Assembly: GCA_013399695.1 (NCBI GenBank)
Contig: VXAU01003167.1
Span: forward strand, 689,010-753,009
Reading direction: 5' to 3'
Length of the DNA stretch: 64,000 nt
Source: Formicarius rufipectus
Taxonomy: Eukaryota; Chordata; Aves; Passeriformes; Formicariidae
The notes under the pieces were generated by a model. The model was not told where the DNA came from and made no database searches. It saw only the letters and a list, made by a program, of their open reading frames with translations. The position numbers were made by a program, and so were the translations under genes. Shown in pieces: positions 36,201 to 48,225 of the stretch. Positions within the stretch are counted from its first letter, which is position 1. The number at the start of each line of letters is the position of its first letter.

Positions 36201-39179
36201 TTTGGGAGACAATGCTGTCAGAGTGAAGGCTAAACAGAGAAAAGTAAAAGGAATGGAGTTTTATTTCTAAAAATAAATTATGGTAGTGTTGCCACTTTCA
36301 AATAAGGAAGAGAAAGCTCTATAGTACAGTAAAAAGTATTTAGCCCTCGTGGTGTTATAGTCACAGCCAATAGCAAAGAATTGGGACAAAATAGTAGCTA
36401 CCATTTCAATTTCTTTTGGTCATCATATGCAGATGTTCTACAAATACTAATGAAACAACTGTTACAATTCCTAAGAGACACATGAGTACCATTACAGGAA
36501 GAATTTTAGTTTAAGTAATTTTAACTGGATGCTTGACCACAGAAATGCTAAGATAGAATCGCAGCTAACATAAATATTCCAAATGTCACATTTTACACAC
36601 CAGGAATATAGTCTTCGCATTTCTTAATTCACTGTGACCAAGCTTTCACAACATCTGCCTTCTGTCTCCTGTGACTGGAAAACTCACTATAATACAGAAC
36701 ATTATGTTGGACAGTTTTTTTCCAAGGTTATAAACCAAAAGTTTCTTGTTATTTGATTTGTCATTTGGAGTGTTAGACTATTATCTAAGTTTGATGTTTG
36801 CCATTCTACAGATCAGAGGACTTGAAAACTCATCTGTGCTGTCCGATTCATGGCAAAGGGGAGTATATTGAGTGCTTCAGGCTGTAGTCTTTCCTTGTTG
36901 CTGAGGCACTGGTTGCACTTGTCTCCATTATTTTTTCATACCCGACATCCTCATTCATGCTTTCCTTGTCCAGACCAAACTGAGCACCCACTGCAGCGGA
37001 AAAAAGCATCATAACAAGGAGAGACCTCAGCAACTGTGGATCTTTTTTCTATTCCCTTGTTCTGTTGTATGTTCAAATACAGTATCCTGGCAGCATCCAC
37101 TGTTTCCTCACCCTTGTGGAGCAACTGCCACTGCTGGAGGCCTCAGCTAAGCACCTCCTCTGGTTATTTTGCATTTTTGAGTCTTTAATCTTTCACCCCA
37201 TCATTTTACATTTATCTTCTGTGGAATCCCTTGTGCTTTTTCCTGAGCTTGCTGCCTCTACTTCTCCCTTTTGGTGTGTCTCTCCTCCTATTTGGTATTG
37301 TGTAGGGACTGGTTCTCATGCTTGAGGGCAAACCAATAACCCACAACAGATACAGGAGGAATGCAAGACTGGGGCCATTATGCATGACATGTCTTCTAAA
37401 TGCTCTCCCAGCCTCCAGCATTTTGTGTCTCAGAGACTCACTGAGCAGGTAGATGTGTCTTTTTACTTAATAGAATTTGATGGGTTCATTTTCCATTTGT
37501 TTGTCCAAAGAGATGCTTTATCAGCAATAGTTGATCTGTGGCCACACACAAAGAGAAGTTTTTGCATACATGCAGCTTAAATCCCGAGTGAGTAGCATCT
37601 AGCTCTCTTTGACAGTAGCTCCGTAGATGTTCTCAGATCTTTCAGGAAGATGTTAAACCATGATTTATAAAATCACTATTACAGAAATATTTTTCTTCTT
37701 ATTTCTGACATTTTTTCACTGTAGTTTGTGAGATGATTATGCACAGGTTTGTTTTAGTCAGGAACTTAAGTTGCCAGTGGGTAACGGTAATGGTGAAGTA
37801 ATATATTTAGATTGCCTGGATTTTTCTTTTTACATTTGGCAATTTGTCCCCGATTCATTTCCAGAACAACAGTGGCAGATGTTCATTTTTCCAGCATATC
37901 AGAGGAGTGCAACAAAGACCTTGCCAATATTAAAGCTTCCATTGCCCACTGCAATCCTTACTGAAAACTTAGTGAGCTGTGTATTACACACCACAGTTCA
38001 TGTAGTAATGCCCCATTGATCAACTGCTCCTGAAGCACAAAAGTCACTTGACATTCATTTTTTTGAAGCAGTATTCCAATGAATGCTAATTTCAAAATAT
38101 ATGGTGCTCTATTAAAATTGCAATCACACTTTACGGGTTTGCACCGATGACAATGAGGTAACATAAGGTGTCATGTTGCAGCCTTTCCAGTTGTTGTCAG
38201 TGGCAGAAGTTAATATTCTAATTGAAATATTTAAGCAATGAGGAGAATCTCCAAGTCACTGTGCTTTAAGAAAAGTTTAGACACACAATAATTCTGTTTT
38301 CAAAACAGGATGCTCAGAAAAACTCTTGCAATGTTTGGTCAGCATTTTTGCAAATGTTCACAAAGGCCAGTTCACAAAGTACTGAAGTATCTGATATACC
38401 ATCTGATCAGGGGTGGTGGGGTGTTGTGACCTCTGACATTATGTCCCCAATACTTTGTTTTTTAATATTATATTTGTACTATGACATGAAGCATATCTGT
38501 TTTATCAATAAATTACTGCTTTATGGTGCCCTGCATCCCCTCTTGGAGTGTCTCAGGATACCCACTTGTCTCAAGCATTAATGAATTTTTTTTCTCACTG
38601 TGACAAAGTGAGATAACACAGGAGTAATCATTTCCAGCTGATGCACCCTTTTAGAAAATAGTGATTCTGGAAGAATGTACATATCTAATATATCCATAAT
38701 CATTGTTATAGATGATTATATATTATTATATATGTTTACATAAAGACAGGCTCTCTTGAACCTGAGATTGGCCTCTGAGAGTCTTTTATCCCTTTTCTAT
38801 CAAATTTTTCTTAATTGTCCCCTTCTGCTTACACTACTACTGTGAGTTAATAAAGGACAATGCAGAAGACTTTACATGCTAGTGTATGACTTTCCTAATA
38901 CAATCTGTATAGGATTTCAGCAACAAACCTATAAATATCTTGATTTGTTTGGATTAGCATGTGGATTTTTCCTAACATGTTAAAATTATCTGGGTAAACT
39001 TCCTTGATGCTTTAGCTGAAAGGAATTCCAGGGGAGATTCAGGAAACTCCATCAGTGAGTTGGCTGTTGCTGCAGAGCTATGTTATGGAACCAGTAGAAT
39101 TTGTGCACATGTAGAGAAATGACACACTTCAGAGGGTAAACATCTTTTGTAAAGGAAGTCACATCTCAGAAATCTCTTC
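33291..39179. other. unassigned DNA, about 5.9 kb
   Basis: No gene or transposon is recognised. An A/T-poor patch at 34.9-35.7 kb contains a pyrimidine tract and a minus-strand open frame (35236-35664, about 131 codons from its first ATG) without identifiable motifs. A minus-strand frame at 36848-37033 begins with a hydrophobic stretch that resembles a signal peptide, but it has no upstream ATG and the preceding acceptor is purine-rich. I do not call either a gene. Confidence 0.45.
35183..35222 (+). repeat. 40-nt pyrimidine tract
   Basis: The plus strand has only T and C, mostly T. It is followed by 'tgagtag' and 'gtcctcacag', so it could be read as a polypyrimidine tract before an acceptor, but no convincing donor follows. 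Confidence 0.85.
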
Positions 39180-40345
39180 GAAGTTATGAAGGTGCAGTCT
39201 CATTTAGTCTTCCTGGATTTCCAGAAAGCTCTCGAAGAAATGAGGCAGCCTTTGCATTCAAGAGAAGGTAATTCCATAGATAATTAAATAGTAAATATAC
39301 AGGAATAGGAGAAAAAGGTTATTTTTAGCTGTGTAGAGGAACATTAGCAGCACATTATAGTGAAATGTGGTAAGGCTGATGTAATGAGATCAGCTGTTCA
39401 GCACAGTCATTAAAAAATTGAAAGCGCACAAAGCAGCAAGGTAAGAAAGTCCTCCAATTATGTCAGTTTATAAAGAATAGGAATAATGAATTGCATGTAG
39501 CCCTTATTGGACTGAGTGACTGGAATTTCAAATGAAGGTTGAAATTCAACTGTAAGTGGTGCTCCTGAAGATATGCACTCCCAATTTAAATATTCACTGA
39601 TGGATTTTGAACTAACTATTATAACTCACAAATAGCAATTTACTTACTAATGCATGGATGTATCAGCTCACTAGAAACCAGCAAGCAAAGACAGTGCTGA
39701 GAGTTACTAGCAAAGATGTAGAATACAAATGATATCAGTACATCACTGAATACTTCCATGGCATATTCCCATTATAAACATGCTGTGCAGTTCTATTCCT
39801 TCAGCTCAAAAAGGATGAAACAAAACTATAAGAGGTCTAGTGAATGACAGAAAGGCGTGGAAGATCTTCCCCACTGAAACCAGGACTCTTCAGTTTGATA
39901 AAAGAATAACTGGAGAGAGACTGAGTGCCACATAATCATGAGTGGCCTGGACATGGTGAGGGGATATCGACTCCTTGACTGTTCTGCCAAGAAAAGTTGT
40001 TCATCATGCAAGATTAGAAGTAGGTTTCAAATACAAGGAAAAGGAAGTATCTCTTCATCCAATGTAAAGTTTAAGGGTTTCAAGAAATCCCTTGCCAAGT
40101 GGTGGTGTGGATATAGCTAGTGTACTTTAGTCAAAAAGCAACCAAACATTTGTGGAAGAGTATCCATCAAAGGTCATCATATACAAAGCCTGTGACATCT
40201 GCCTCTGACAGTCAACAAACTGCAAATTGCTGAAGGATGGAAATGTATTCTGGGAACATATCACAACATGAATACTCTGATGCACCCTTTTCTAGGTATT
40301 AGCTGTTGGGCTGGTCATACCTTTGGTATAATCCTGCAGAACTGT
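39180..40345 (+). mobile_element. ancient CR1 LINE (amniote-wide, L3-like lineage)
   Basis: Scattered landmarks fit an old CR1 lineage known from turtles, crocodilians and birds, in the correct order over about 1.1 kb. They are 'ttcctggatttccagaaagc' (palm), 'gagtgactggaatttcaaat', 'ttttgaactaactattataa', 'gctgtgcagttctattcctt', 'gactcttcagtttgataaaa', 'ataatcatgagtggcctgga' and 'aaggaagtatctcttcatcc'. The last part, 'ggaagagtatccatcaaagg' to 'tgctgaaggatgg', resembles the 3' UTR of that lineage. Divergence is heavy and no frame is open. It is distinct from the younger avian CR1 copies elsewhere in the window. Confidence 0.72.
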
Positions 40346-43300
40346 TACACTATTTTCTGTCCTGGAAGCCATAAGGATGGTCCCTTACAAATATTTCTCT
40401 AAGTATATCACAAAGGATATCCCTCTTACTCCTTTGTCTCAGTTTTACATCACAGTGCAGAGCAGAACATGTATCAAAAATAAAACTGCTGTTTTGGCTT
40501 TTAGTATAAGATGGATAATTTCAAAACTGTTAACCTCCTCTTTCCTCAGTATATGTGAAATGCCAAAAGCTTGTTGTTCTGCAAATGCAGCCACTCATTT
40601 AGCCATGTGCTGACTTTCTCCACTGTGAAATTATGCACTGTTTGTGTATGCAGCACACAAACTACACACAGCAGGTGTCATGTTCAGCTCTTTTCTAATA
40701 TGTTTGGATGAGCTGCTTCTAATTAGTTATCCTTGCAGAGTAAGAAAATGTGGTAAATATGGTCATGTGGGCCATCCACCTAATAGCCAAATTAAGTAAT
40801 TGTTCTGTGGGAGGTAGCTGGAAGTTGCTGCCATATGTGAAATAGAAATTATGTATATTTTTTAAAGGGCAGTCCATCATGGCTTCTGCAAATAAATATA
40901 ATGACAGTTCAAGTGTTAATGTGGAGACCACTGTGTATTTCGCAAATACATTTAATCTTTAACTGTTGCATAAAATATTTGGTATCGCCAATTAGTGCCA
41001 GAGCTGCAGCTGGATGTGTTCAATAGTGGCCTAAAGTCTACACTAAAAGGTGAAGGTCTGAGTATTTTAAGTATCAACACCGCGCCTAAAAGGTTCAGTC
41101 AATATACTCTGGATTGATCTGAGTGGGCAACAGTGAACACAATCAATACTGATTAAGTTGCCCACCGTGAAATATTTTTCTTCTACGTGAAGCTTATTCT
41201 CCTTATTCAGATTCTTGCAATGCAGTTCTTGTACACACCAGGCTGTCTCTAGAGACCTGAAGGGCAAAACCTCACTCAAAAGTTAGCTGACTCAGCATTC
41301 TGAACATTAGAAAACATGCCCAGCAGTCTCATTTAACTAAGATGATAGCCCACTTAAAGCTTTTCAGTCCATAATTTAGATGAATGCAGATGAACAGAGC
41401 ACAAATATCTGAACTTCACGTGATGCTAGCCTCAATGCCACTCATTAGGTACTGGCAACCTGTGATCTGCTCCGGTACTAGTCCTGCAGCGACTGAGCTG
41501 CAGCCCCAGTTCAATTTGCACCTGCTTGGAACTGTGCTAAGCTCTACTGCTGCCACAGGGAGCCTTGGGGGGTTGTGATGAGACAGTTGTGCCAGATGGT
41601 GGCTATGTATAGCATGGAGAAAGTTTGACATGGCATCTGGCTTCAGTTACTGAAACCCTAAATATGCTTCACCAAAAAACCCCCCACAAACCCATCTGAT
41701 ATAAATAGCATCTGAATTGAGGGTCTTATCCAAACACAATATCAAATGATTGTCTATGGCTATTCTCAATTACTGAAAAGTCAGGATACATCCTTGTCTA
41801 GGATGCTATGTTGGAAAGTCTAAGATTCCTTTTGTAACCCCTGAGACTAGATAGTTCCAGGCAAAGGAGCTTTAAAATAGCAACTCTAAAATTGCCAAAA
41901 GCATACTATTGCTAGATAGCTTTACTTGAGTCTCTAAAAGCGGTGAGGACCTAACTTGTGGCTTGGCGTAATTTTAGAGAATATGGCAGACAATAGGGGA
42001 AACTCTGCCAACACTAATATCACATTTCTAAGAACTATTCAAGCAATATTAGTTCAGATTAATTATATGGGATAAATAAAATTTCACTTTATAAGTATCA
42101 TTTTCATGAAAGAAGCAACAAATTAAAAATCAATCGTATAAGTTGTGTTGAATTTTAAAAAGTTCATGCTGCTAAATTCCTCCCCTCCCTCCAACTGAAA
42201 TTGGTGGGGTCTCCCTAGGGTCAAACAAAACACATGTGACTTGGTAGAGATGGTACAAGTTTCATTCATGTGTGCAGAACTTTCACTTCAGACTAAATGG
42301 GTGCAGAAATTACTATTCCCTCCAGTCAAGCTTAACAATTGGACAAAATTGAACAAGAGCCTTTGTACTCATGAACCTAAAGAAAAATTTTGTCTTACCA
42401 AATGGGAGAATGACAAGATTACCACAATTTAAAAAACCAAAAAAATCTAAAACAAACAAAAAGAAAACTCATTGCAAATGCCACTCAAAAGCAGGGATTT
42501 ACATACATGTTTGTTCTCAGAATCATGAAGTCAGAAGTCATGCAGTAGGAACTCTGGATTATGAAGTCTCTTGCACAAGTAGCTATTTAAAATACACAAG
42601 GTAGTGGAATATTTTGATGAAAAAACGAAACTTTGAGGAACTGGATTGCTCTCTAGTGACTCTTTCTTTACAGGGGTTTAGTGTAATACATGGACTTTTC
42701 ACCATAAATCTGAGAAGACAAATTTTGCTTCCTTGTCTGCAGCTAATGGCTTCCTGCCAGTGCTCATGGTATTTCTGACATTTTTAAAATACCAATTATC
42801 TGAAGTAATGGTGACCCTCTGCCCCTCTAGAATTTTTATCTTTGTACACAGGGAGTGAAGTTAAAAAGCAGATGGTGAAGCTAGGAAAGTGAATGCTGCT
42901 ACTTGCCTGACTGTAGTGTTGTTTAACCCTAGAGTTATAACTTTTGTGAAGGTTCATTTATTTAGTGTTTCTTTTATTGTTTTGGTTTTGTCTTCCCCCC
43001 CCCCCACCATGGAGTGATCTGGAGCCTGTATTTTTGCTTAAAGAAGAAATATAGAGAGCTGTAAATCAACACAGTCCATGTTTTCCTAAAACATAAACAG
43101 TATACAGTGTGCTCCAGTTCCTGCTAGAAGTCTCTTAAACTAACAAACCATTTGAGTCAATCATTGTAATAGCTTAAGGGAAGTGTCTGGCCTGCACAGT
43201 CCTTCTGCTTTCCTGCAGTCATTTGTCTTTTAAAAATGGGCTTTTGGCACCCAGGACACTTCCAGACAAGTAAACGTATTTTCTAGGAAAATGCTTATTC

Positions 43301-44701
43301 AGTATTCAATTATCCTTTCATTTGATTGCCTTCAAAATTATCTATCCACTTGCTGTCAACTTTACACTGTTTTTGTCTTTACTTAATGGAATGGCTCAAA
43401 GTAATTCAACACGTGAATAAGGATGTAGATATGCATGTCATCGCATCTAAAATGGGTTTAGCCCCGAGATGACTCCGCAATTACCTGACTTAACATTCCT
43501 GTATTTCTATCTCTGCATCTGGAAACAGATTGGTATGGGAGGATTTGTGCAGCACAGGAGTAAGATAAGCGCAATCCTAGTGACACAGCTAACGCTCTCT
43601 CACTCAGTGTGGGTCTCAAACAGTGATGGATCACTTAATTGAAGAACCTACAGGAAACTGAAAGCTCAAATCCTGGCCTGATACCATTTTCTGCACAGAC
43701 TGTACTGTAGACCACCCTGTACCCATCTTAGTCAGAATTTTCCTTCCTGGTGAACACGACAATGACTGTTTCAGTCTTCCATATTAGGGACAAAACTAAC
43801 TTTGCTATGTTAAAAACAAAAACCAAAACAAAAAACAAACAGGAACAGCAAAGGGATATAAGCAATTTAAAAAGGAGTACTTAAGCTTTTGGGGAATGCT
43901 GTATCTATTCAGATGAGGTTCTATCAATACTATCAATATTAGCTTTAACAAAAACTAAGTAGAGTGCCATGCTTTTCAGTAATGTCCCAAGAACTTTTCT
44001 TCTTTTACTTTTTTTTTTTTCCCCCAAGTATTTGCTATTTTTATTTCTAATATCTAAGCTTAGCTCAAGTTTTCCTTACCAGTAAAATACCTTAAGGCTT
44101 CATGCTGGGATTTAACATCATAGTTTTAATATCACATTTACAAGAATGATAAATGAATTCTTTAAATCAAGCTAAGTAATAAAGGATGGGAGCTCTGCAA
44201 CATTCATCCCCTCCTTGTTCCCTCTTGGGGTACCTGAAGCTGTACATGTTGACACGTTCAGTGACTGTTTTTTGATGCTTTCAGGCAACACTGATTTTCT
44301 GCTGAGCTCTTCCTAGCTCAGCCTCATTCCAGTGCTATAAACCTGAAAAAAACATAACAAAATCACAGTCAGGAACAACATCAGAAAATTATCAGTATGT
44401 ATCCTGGTACTAAACAAAACATATCCAGTTACTCTTCTTGCAATTTTGTTTGCAAGTCCTGTTACACTAGAGTTCATTTATATACCATGAGACAGTGATT
44501 AAGTTCTGTAGACTTAAATTCACTAAAAAGACTGAATTTACTCTTTGCATTCCTAGCCACGGTTTTCAGACTCCAAATCATGCATATAGATCCCACCTTC
44601 CAAGCCAAAATTCTCTTTTCAAAAGTATTCAAACATGTCTGGCAAGAACACCTTCCAAAGCAATAGCACTGATGGCTGCTGACCAAAGGATGTGAAATGA
44701 C
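40346..44701. other. unassigned AT-rich DNA
   Basis: No gene or transposon is recognised. Simple repeats include an A-rich tract at 42430-42466, a C11 run at 42995-43005 and an A/C-only tract at 43812-43841. A GC-richer patch at 41450-41600 has no recognised identity. Confidence 0.5.
42995..43005 (+). repeat. C11 homopolymer
   Basis: Eleven C residues follow a T/G-rich stretch. It is a simple repeat and a likely point of sequencing error. Confidence 0.9.
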
Positions 44702-45089
44702 TGATGCACATGACACATCCTGAGGAAGCAAAATGGTGAAAGCCTTTACTGAAGGACAACACAGGCTTATATATGGCTCTGAGGGAAGGTTCTGGAACTG
44801 GGCTGTGACTGGGCGGAAACAGGGGTGGAGTGTGCCAGTCAGGGGTCTGGATATCCAATTGGGGAATGGCAGTCAAAGGTGGGAACTGAGGGCCAATAGA
44901 AAACCAGGGTTAGGGGTGGAGGTGGGAAATCACTGTGAGAGGAAGAAGACAACAGGGTGGCCAATCAGAGATAAAACTACGGGGTGGGGGGCATAATTAT
45001 GAGGGAAAACTACATGGGGCCACATCAACTTTCAGAACCAAAAACTGTACAATGAGCCACAGTAACCCACAAACTAAACTTCAACTGCA
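44702..45089 (-). mobile_element. short solo LTR, minus strand, about 388 bp
   Basis: Read on the minus strand the element starts 'tgcagttgaagtttagtttg' and ends 'catgtgcatca', giving TG...CA ends. Flanks 'aatgac' (44696-44701) and 'aatgtc' (45090-45095) match at five of six bases, the target-site size typical of ERVK-like elements. Promoter order is right for a minus-strand LTR. Three CCAAT boxes (plus-strand CCAAT at 44855, 44893 and 44961) come first, then a TATA box 'catatataagcc' near 44770 and an AGTAAA poly(A)-like signal at 44745-44750. No retroviral genes adjoin it. I do not know the named family. Confidence 0.6.
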
Positions 45090-46811
45090 AATGTCTCTAT
45101 TTGGGTAAATTTGTCCTGTCTGATTTGCTCAGTGTCGCCATCATCTTCTAAATCCACTTCTTATAATGTTGTTTCCAGTCTTCCTAACTTGACTGTTCTC
45201 CCACATATAACCTCACTTGTTGGGGTTTTGTTCTCTTGATTGTTGTATCTTGGAGTATCTTTGTGTTTGTTATTAATACACCATGACTCTATGGATATTG
45301 AGGAAGACCTACATGCCAAAGTAAGTTCATTTAAAAATAAGCCTCTTAACAGATTCAAAAATCAAGCATATTTTTCACTTGCTAATACATTCAGATAATT
45401 TCTCTTTTTTTCACTTTTCTGTTTTTTTATAATAAAAAAGTCTTGCGTTTAAATACAGCAGAACTATGAGAAAACATATTGTCATCCCATCTATAAGCAT
45501 TTTATCACTCTATTAATTATCCTGTGATGTTCTGGGGTTATGGAAAATAAATAAGAATAATACCACCTAATCATTACATCACATACCACTATTATAACTC
45601 AATAATGTTTTGAACTGTATGAGAGTAGTAAAACGTACTGCACATTTCCGCTAAATGTGTTACATCAAAAGATTCGTTACTTCTATTTCCAAATATACCT
45701 CTCAATGAAATAAATTTTTATTAACCTCATTTTGAAGATGAAAACATTGATCCAACGCTATTCCTATGTACCTAAGTGCTTAATCTTCCTGGTTACCCAT
45801 CTAAATCCTTACTTAATCTCCAGTTTTGTACTCAAGTTGTTGGAAAAGATCTTGTTCTGACACTTTGTGATCTTAGCTTTTCCATCTTCCATTGCTGTTT
45901 CCAGACATGTTCTGATATGACATTCACTCACTCATCCAGCAATTTTAGTTTCTTTTTGCTCTCACACAACCCCTCATTATTACAGTCTTTCATTATCCAT
46001 TTCAACTTTATATGTCTGGGAATTAATCTTCTTTACAACCATATCCACTGCTTCTCAAATACAAGCTGATCTATTGTCATAACTGAAATGACTCAAACCT
46101 ACCAGTCTTACTTCCACTACTTCACATTAAGTCTGAATCAGTGCCAGCTGGCAGTGGATGGGAAAACCCAGTTACTTCACTGAGCTTCTGAATGAGTCTG
46201 GAAAATTATTTGCTCACATACTAAAATTTGTTGTATTCAGGTAGGAATAATAGTGGCCCTCATGTTCTATGATGTTTAATATTTCACACCCTGTAAGTCC
46301 CAATTTCTTTCTTAGACTAATATGGCTACTGCCAACTTTAGGGAAAAAAAGGGAGATTTGTGTCACTGAATTTGACTGAATCCACTTTGGAACAAAGCAA
46401 ATGGTCACCTTCTGGTTGCAAGGGGGAAGATGTCCTAGAAATAATAGTAGCTCTGGCTTAAATTCCTCTTTATCAACAAGTATACCCCGAGTTCCAAGTA
46501 GCTGGATCTCACTCTTACACTCATGGAATTGGCAGAGCTTGTTAGTGGATTACAAAATAATTAATTTTGTTTAATGCTTTTGATATATAGGATATAAAAA
46601 TAGCCCAAATCCTACATGTGAAATTCTAGGAGGGACTAAAGAGAAAGGCAAGCAGGTGAGGAGCACATGCCACTCTGCAGACAACATTTTCTCACAGTTT
46701 CTTCATCTGCCTCCTGACACAACATCAGCTGCAGTACTGGTACCCTCAGGCTACAGTAGATTGGCACCAGCAGAGCTAGGAGGACAGGCTATGTTTAATC
46801 TTTAATACAAC
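45090..46811. other. unassigned AT-rich DNA
   Basis: No gene or transposon is recognised. The plus-strand open frame at 45776-46069 carries no recognisable motif. Confidence 0.5.
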
Positions 46812-48225
46812 ACAGGATCATAGGATAATTCAGGCTGGAGGGACCTCAGGAGATCTCTATTCCAAACTTTTGTTACAAGCAGGGTCAGCTGTGAGATTAG
46901 GCCAAATTGTATAAGGCATTATCCAGTGTGGTCGTGAAATTCTTCAAGGATGGAGAGAGATAGTACAGCCTCTCTTAGAAACATGTCCCAGTGTTTGATG
47001 GCCCTGATAATGAAAAACATTATTTTCCTTATTCCAGTTCTTTTTCTGTTTTCCATCCTGAACATCTCTTGCTTTAGGTTATGCCCACCGTGTATGCTCT
47101 CACACTCTGCTCTGAAGAGACTGGATCCATTTGCTTGATGCCCTCTTTGCAGGTACAGGCAGGTTACTGCTAGGTCCCTCTGAAGTCATCTCTTGTCCAG
47201 GCAGAACAAGCCTTGGACCCTCAGTTTCCCCAATGAAGCAGGTGCTCCAGACTCTGAGCAGCTTGGCATCCTTCACTGAACTTACTCCAGTTTGTTGATG
47301 TTGCTCTTGTATTGGGAAGCCACAAGTGGGTGCAATATTTGAGACATGGTCTAAGACATGCCAAGAAGAGACAGGAAAATGGGTCCCTCAATGTCCTGGT
47401 TGTGCCCATGTTGACACAGCCTGGAGTGCAGCTGGCCATCCATGCAGCCAGGGCACACTGCTAGCTCATGCCCAGCTTGTCAAGGCCCCAGGTCCCTTCC
47501 TTGCATTGCTGCTCCCAGTCAGGTAGGCATTAGCCTATGTCTTTGGATGAGGATGTCCTTCCCTTCTAGGGGCAGGACTTGGTGAATTTCAGTTGGTTTC
47601 TCCTGTTCCATTCCTCCAAGCTCTCTAGGTCCCTAGAGATGACAGCCCTAAATTCTAAGCCATAAGTGTATCAACAATTGCTCCCCAATTTGGTACATTT
47701 ACAAACTGTATCAACAATTACTCCCCAATTTGGTACATTTGCAAACTGGATGAAAGGCCAGTCATGCCATTGATAAAAGTGCTAAGATAGACAGACTGTA
47801 GGAAAAGATCTAGAGTACTCCACTTGTTACTGGCTCACAGATAAAGTATGACCTATTAGCCCCTACCCTAATGGGCCTCATGAACGAATTTTTAGATGGA
47901 TGGTTGCCCATTCATCCAAACCATAACATTCTAACTTGGATATAAGAATATTATGCAACACTGTGCTGAAAGCCTCAGTCAAGTCAAGATAAATGACATG
48001 CGGTGCTCTGCCTTTGTCCTGAAACTGAGACCATGCTCATTGGAGGCAATCAAATAGGTCAGGCCTAATTCATCCTTGGTAAATCCATGCTTAATTATGT
48101 CCCCAGGGATCATCAGAGTGGGACAGATTAACCTGTAGTTCTTTGGGTTGACCCTTTGGCTTTTTTTTCCCTTTTTTTAAAATTCCATTTGACTTTTGCC
48201 TGTCTTTAGTCATTAAGCATCTCCT
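46812..48225 (-). mobile_element. CR1 LINE, 3' end through reverse transcriptase, minus strand
   Basis: The low edge is an inverted CR1 tail, 'aggatcataggataattc' and 'ggctggagggacctcaggag'. Antisense CR1 landmarks follow in order: 'aagcagggtcagctgtgaga', 'tccaaggatggagagag'-like text, 'gggcacactgctagctcatg', 'ccccaatttggtacatttgc', 'ggatataagaatattatgca', 'gtcaagtcaagataaatgac' and 'gattaacctgtagttctttg'. These cover the 3' UTR and much of the reverse transcriptase. A piece is missing near 47330 and a 40-bp unit is duplicated near 47.7 kb. No frame is intact. The high-coordinate limit is approximate. Confidence 0.9.
47667..47746. repeat. 40-bp tandem duplication inside the CR1
   Basis: Two consecutive 40-bp units, 47667-47706 and 47707-47746, begin 'tgtatcaacaatt' and end 'tacattt(a/g)caaac'. 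They differ at only two positions, both A/G. Typical CR1 has a single copy of this stretch, so the duplication arose in this copy after, or shortly before, its insertion. Confidence 0.9.

Noticed and set aside
36848..37033. Minus-strand frame that begins like a signal peptide (hydrophobic start, then an acidic stretch)
   Set aside because: The first codon is TTG, with no ATG upstream in frame. The sequence before a possible acceptor is purine-rich, and the tail matches nothing I know.
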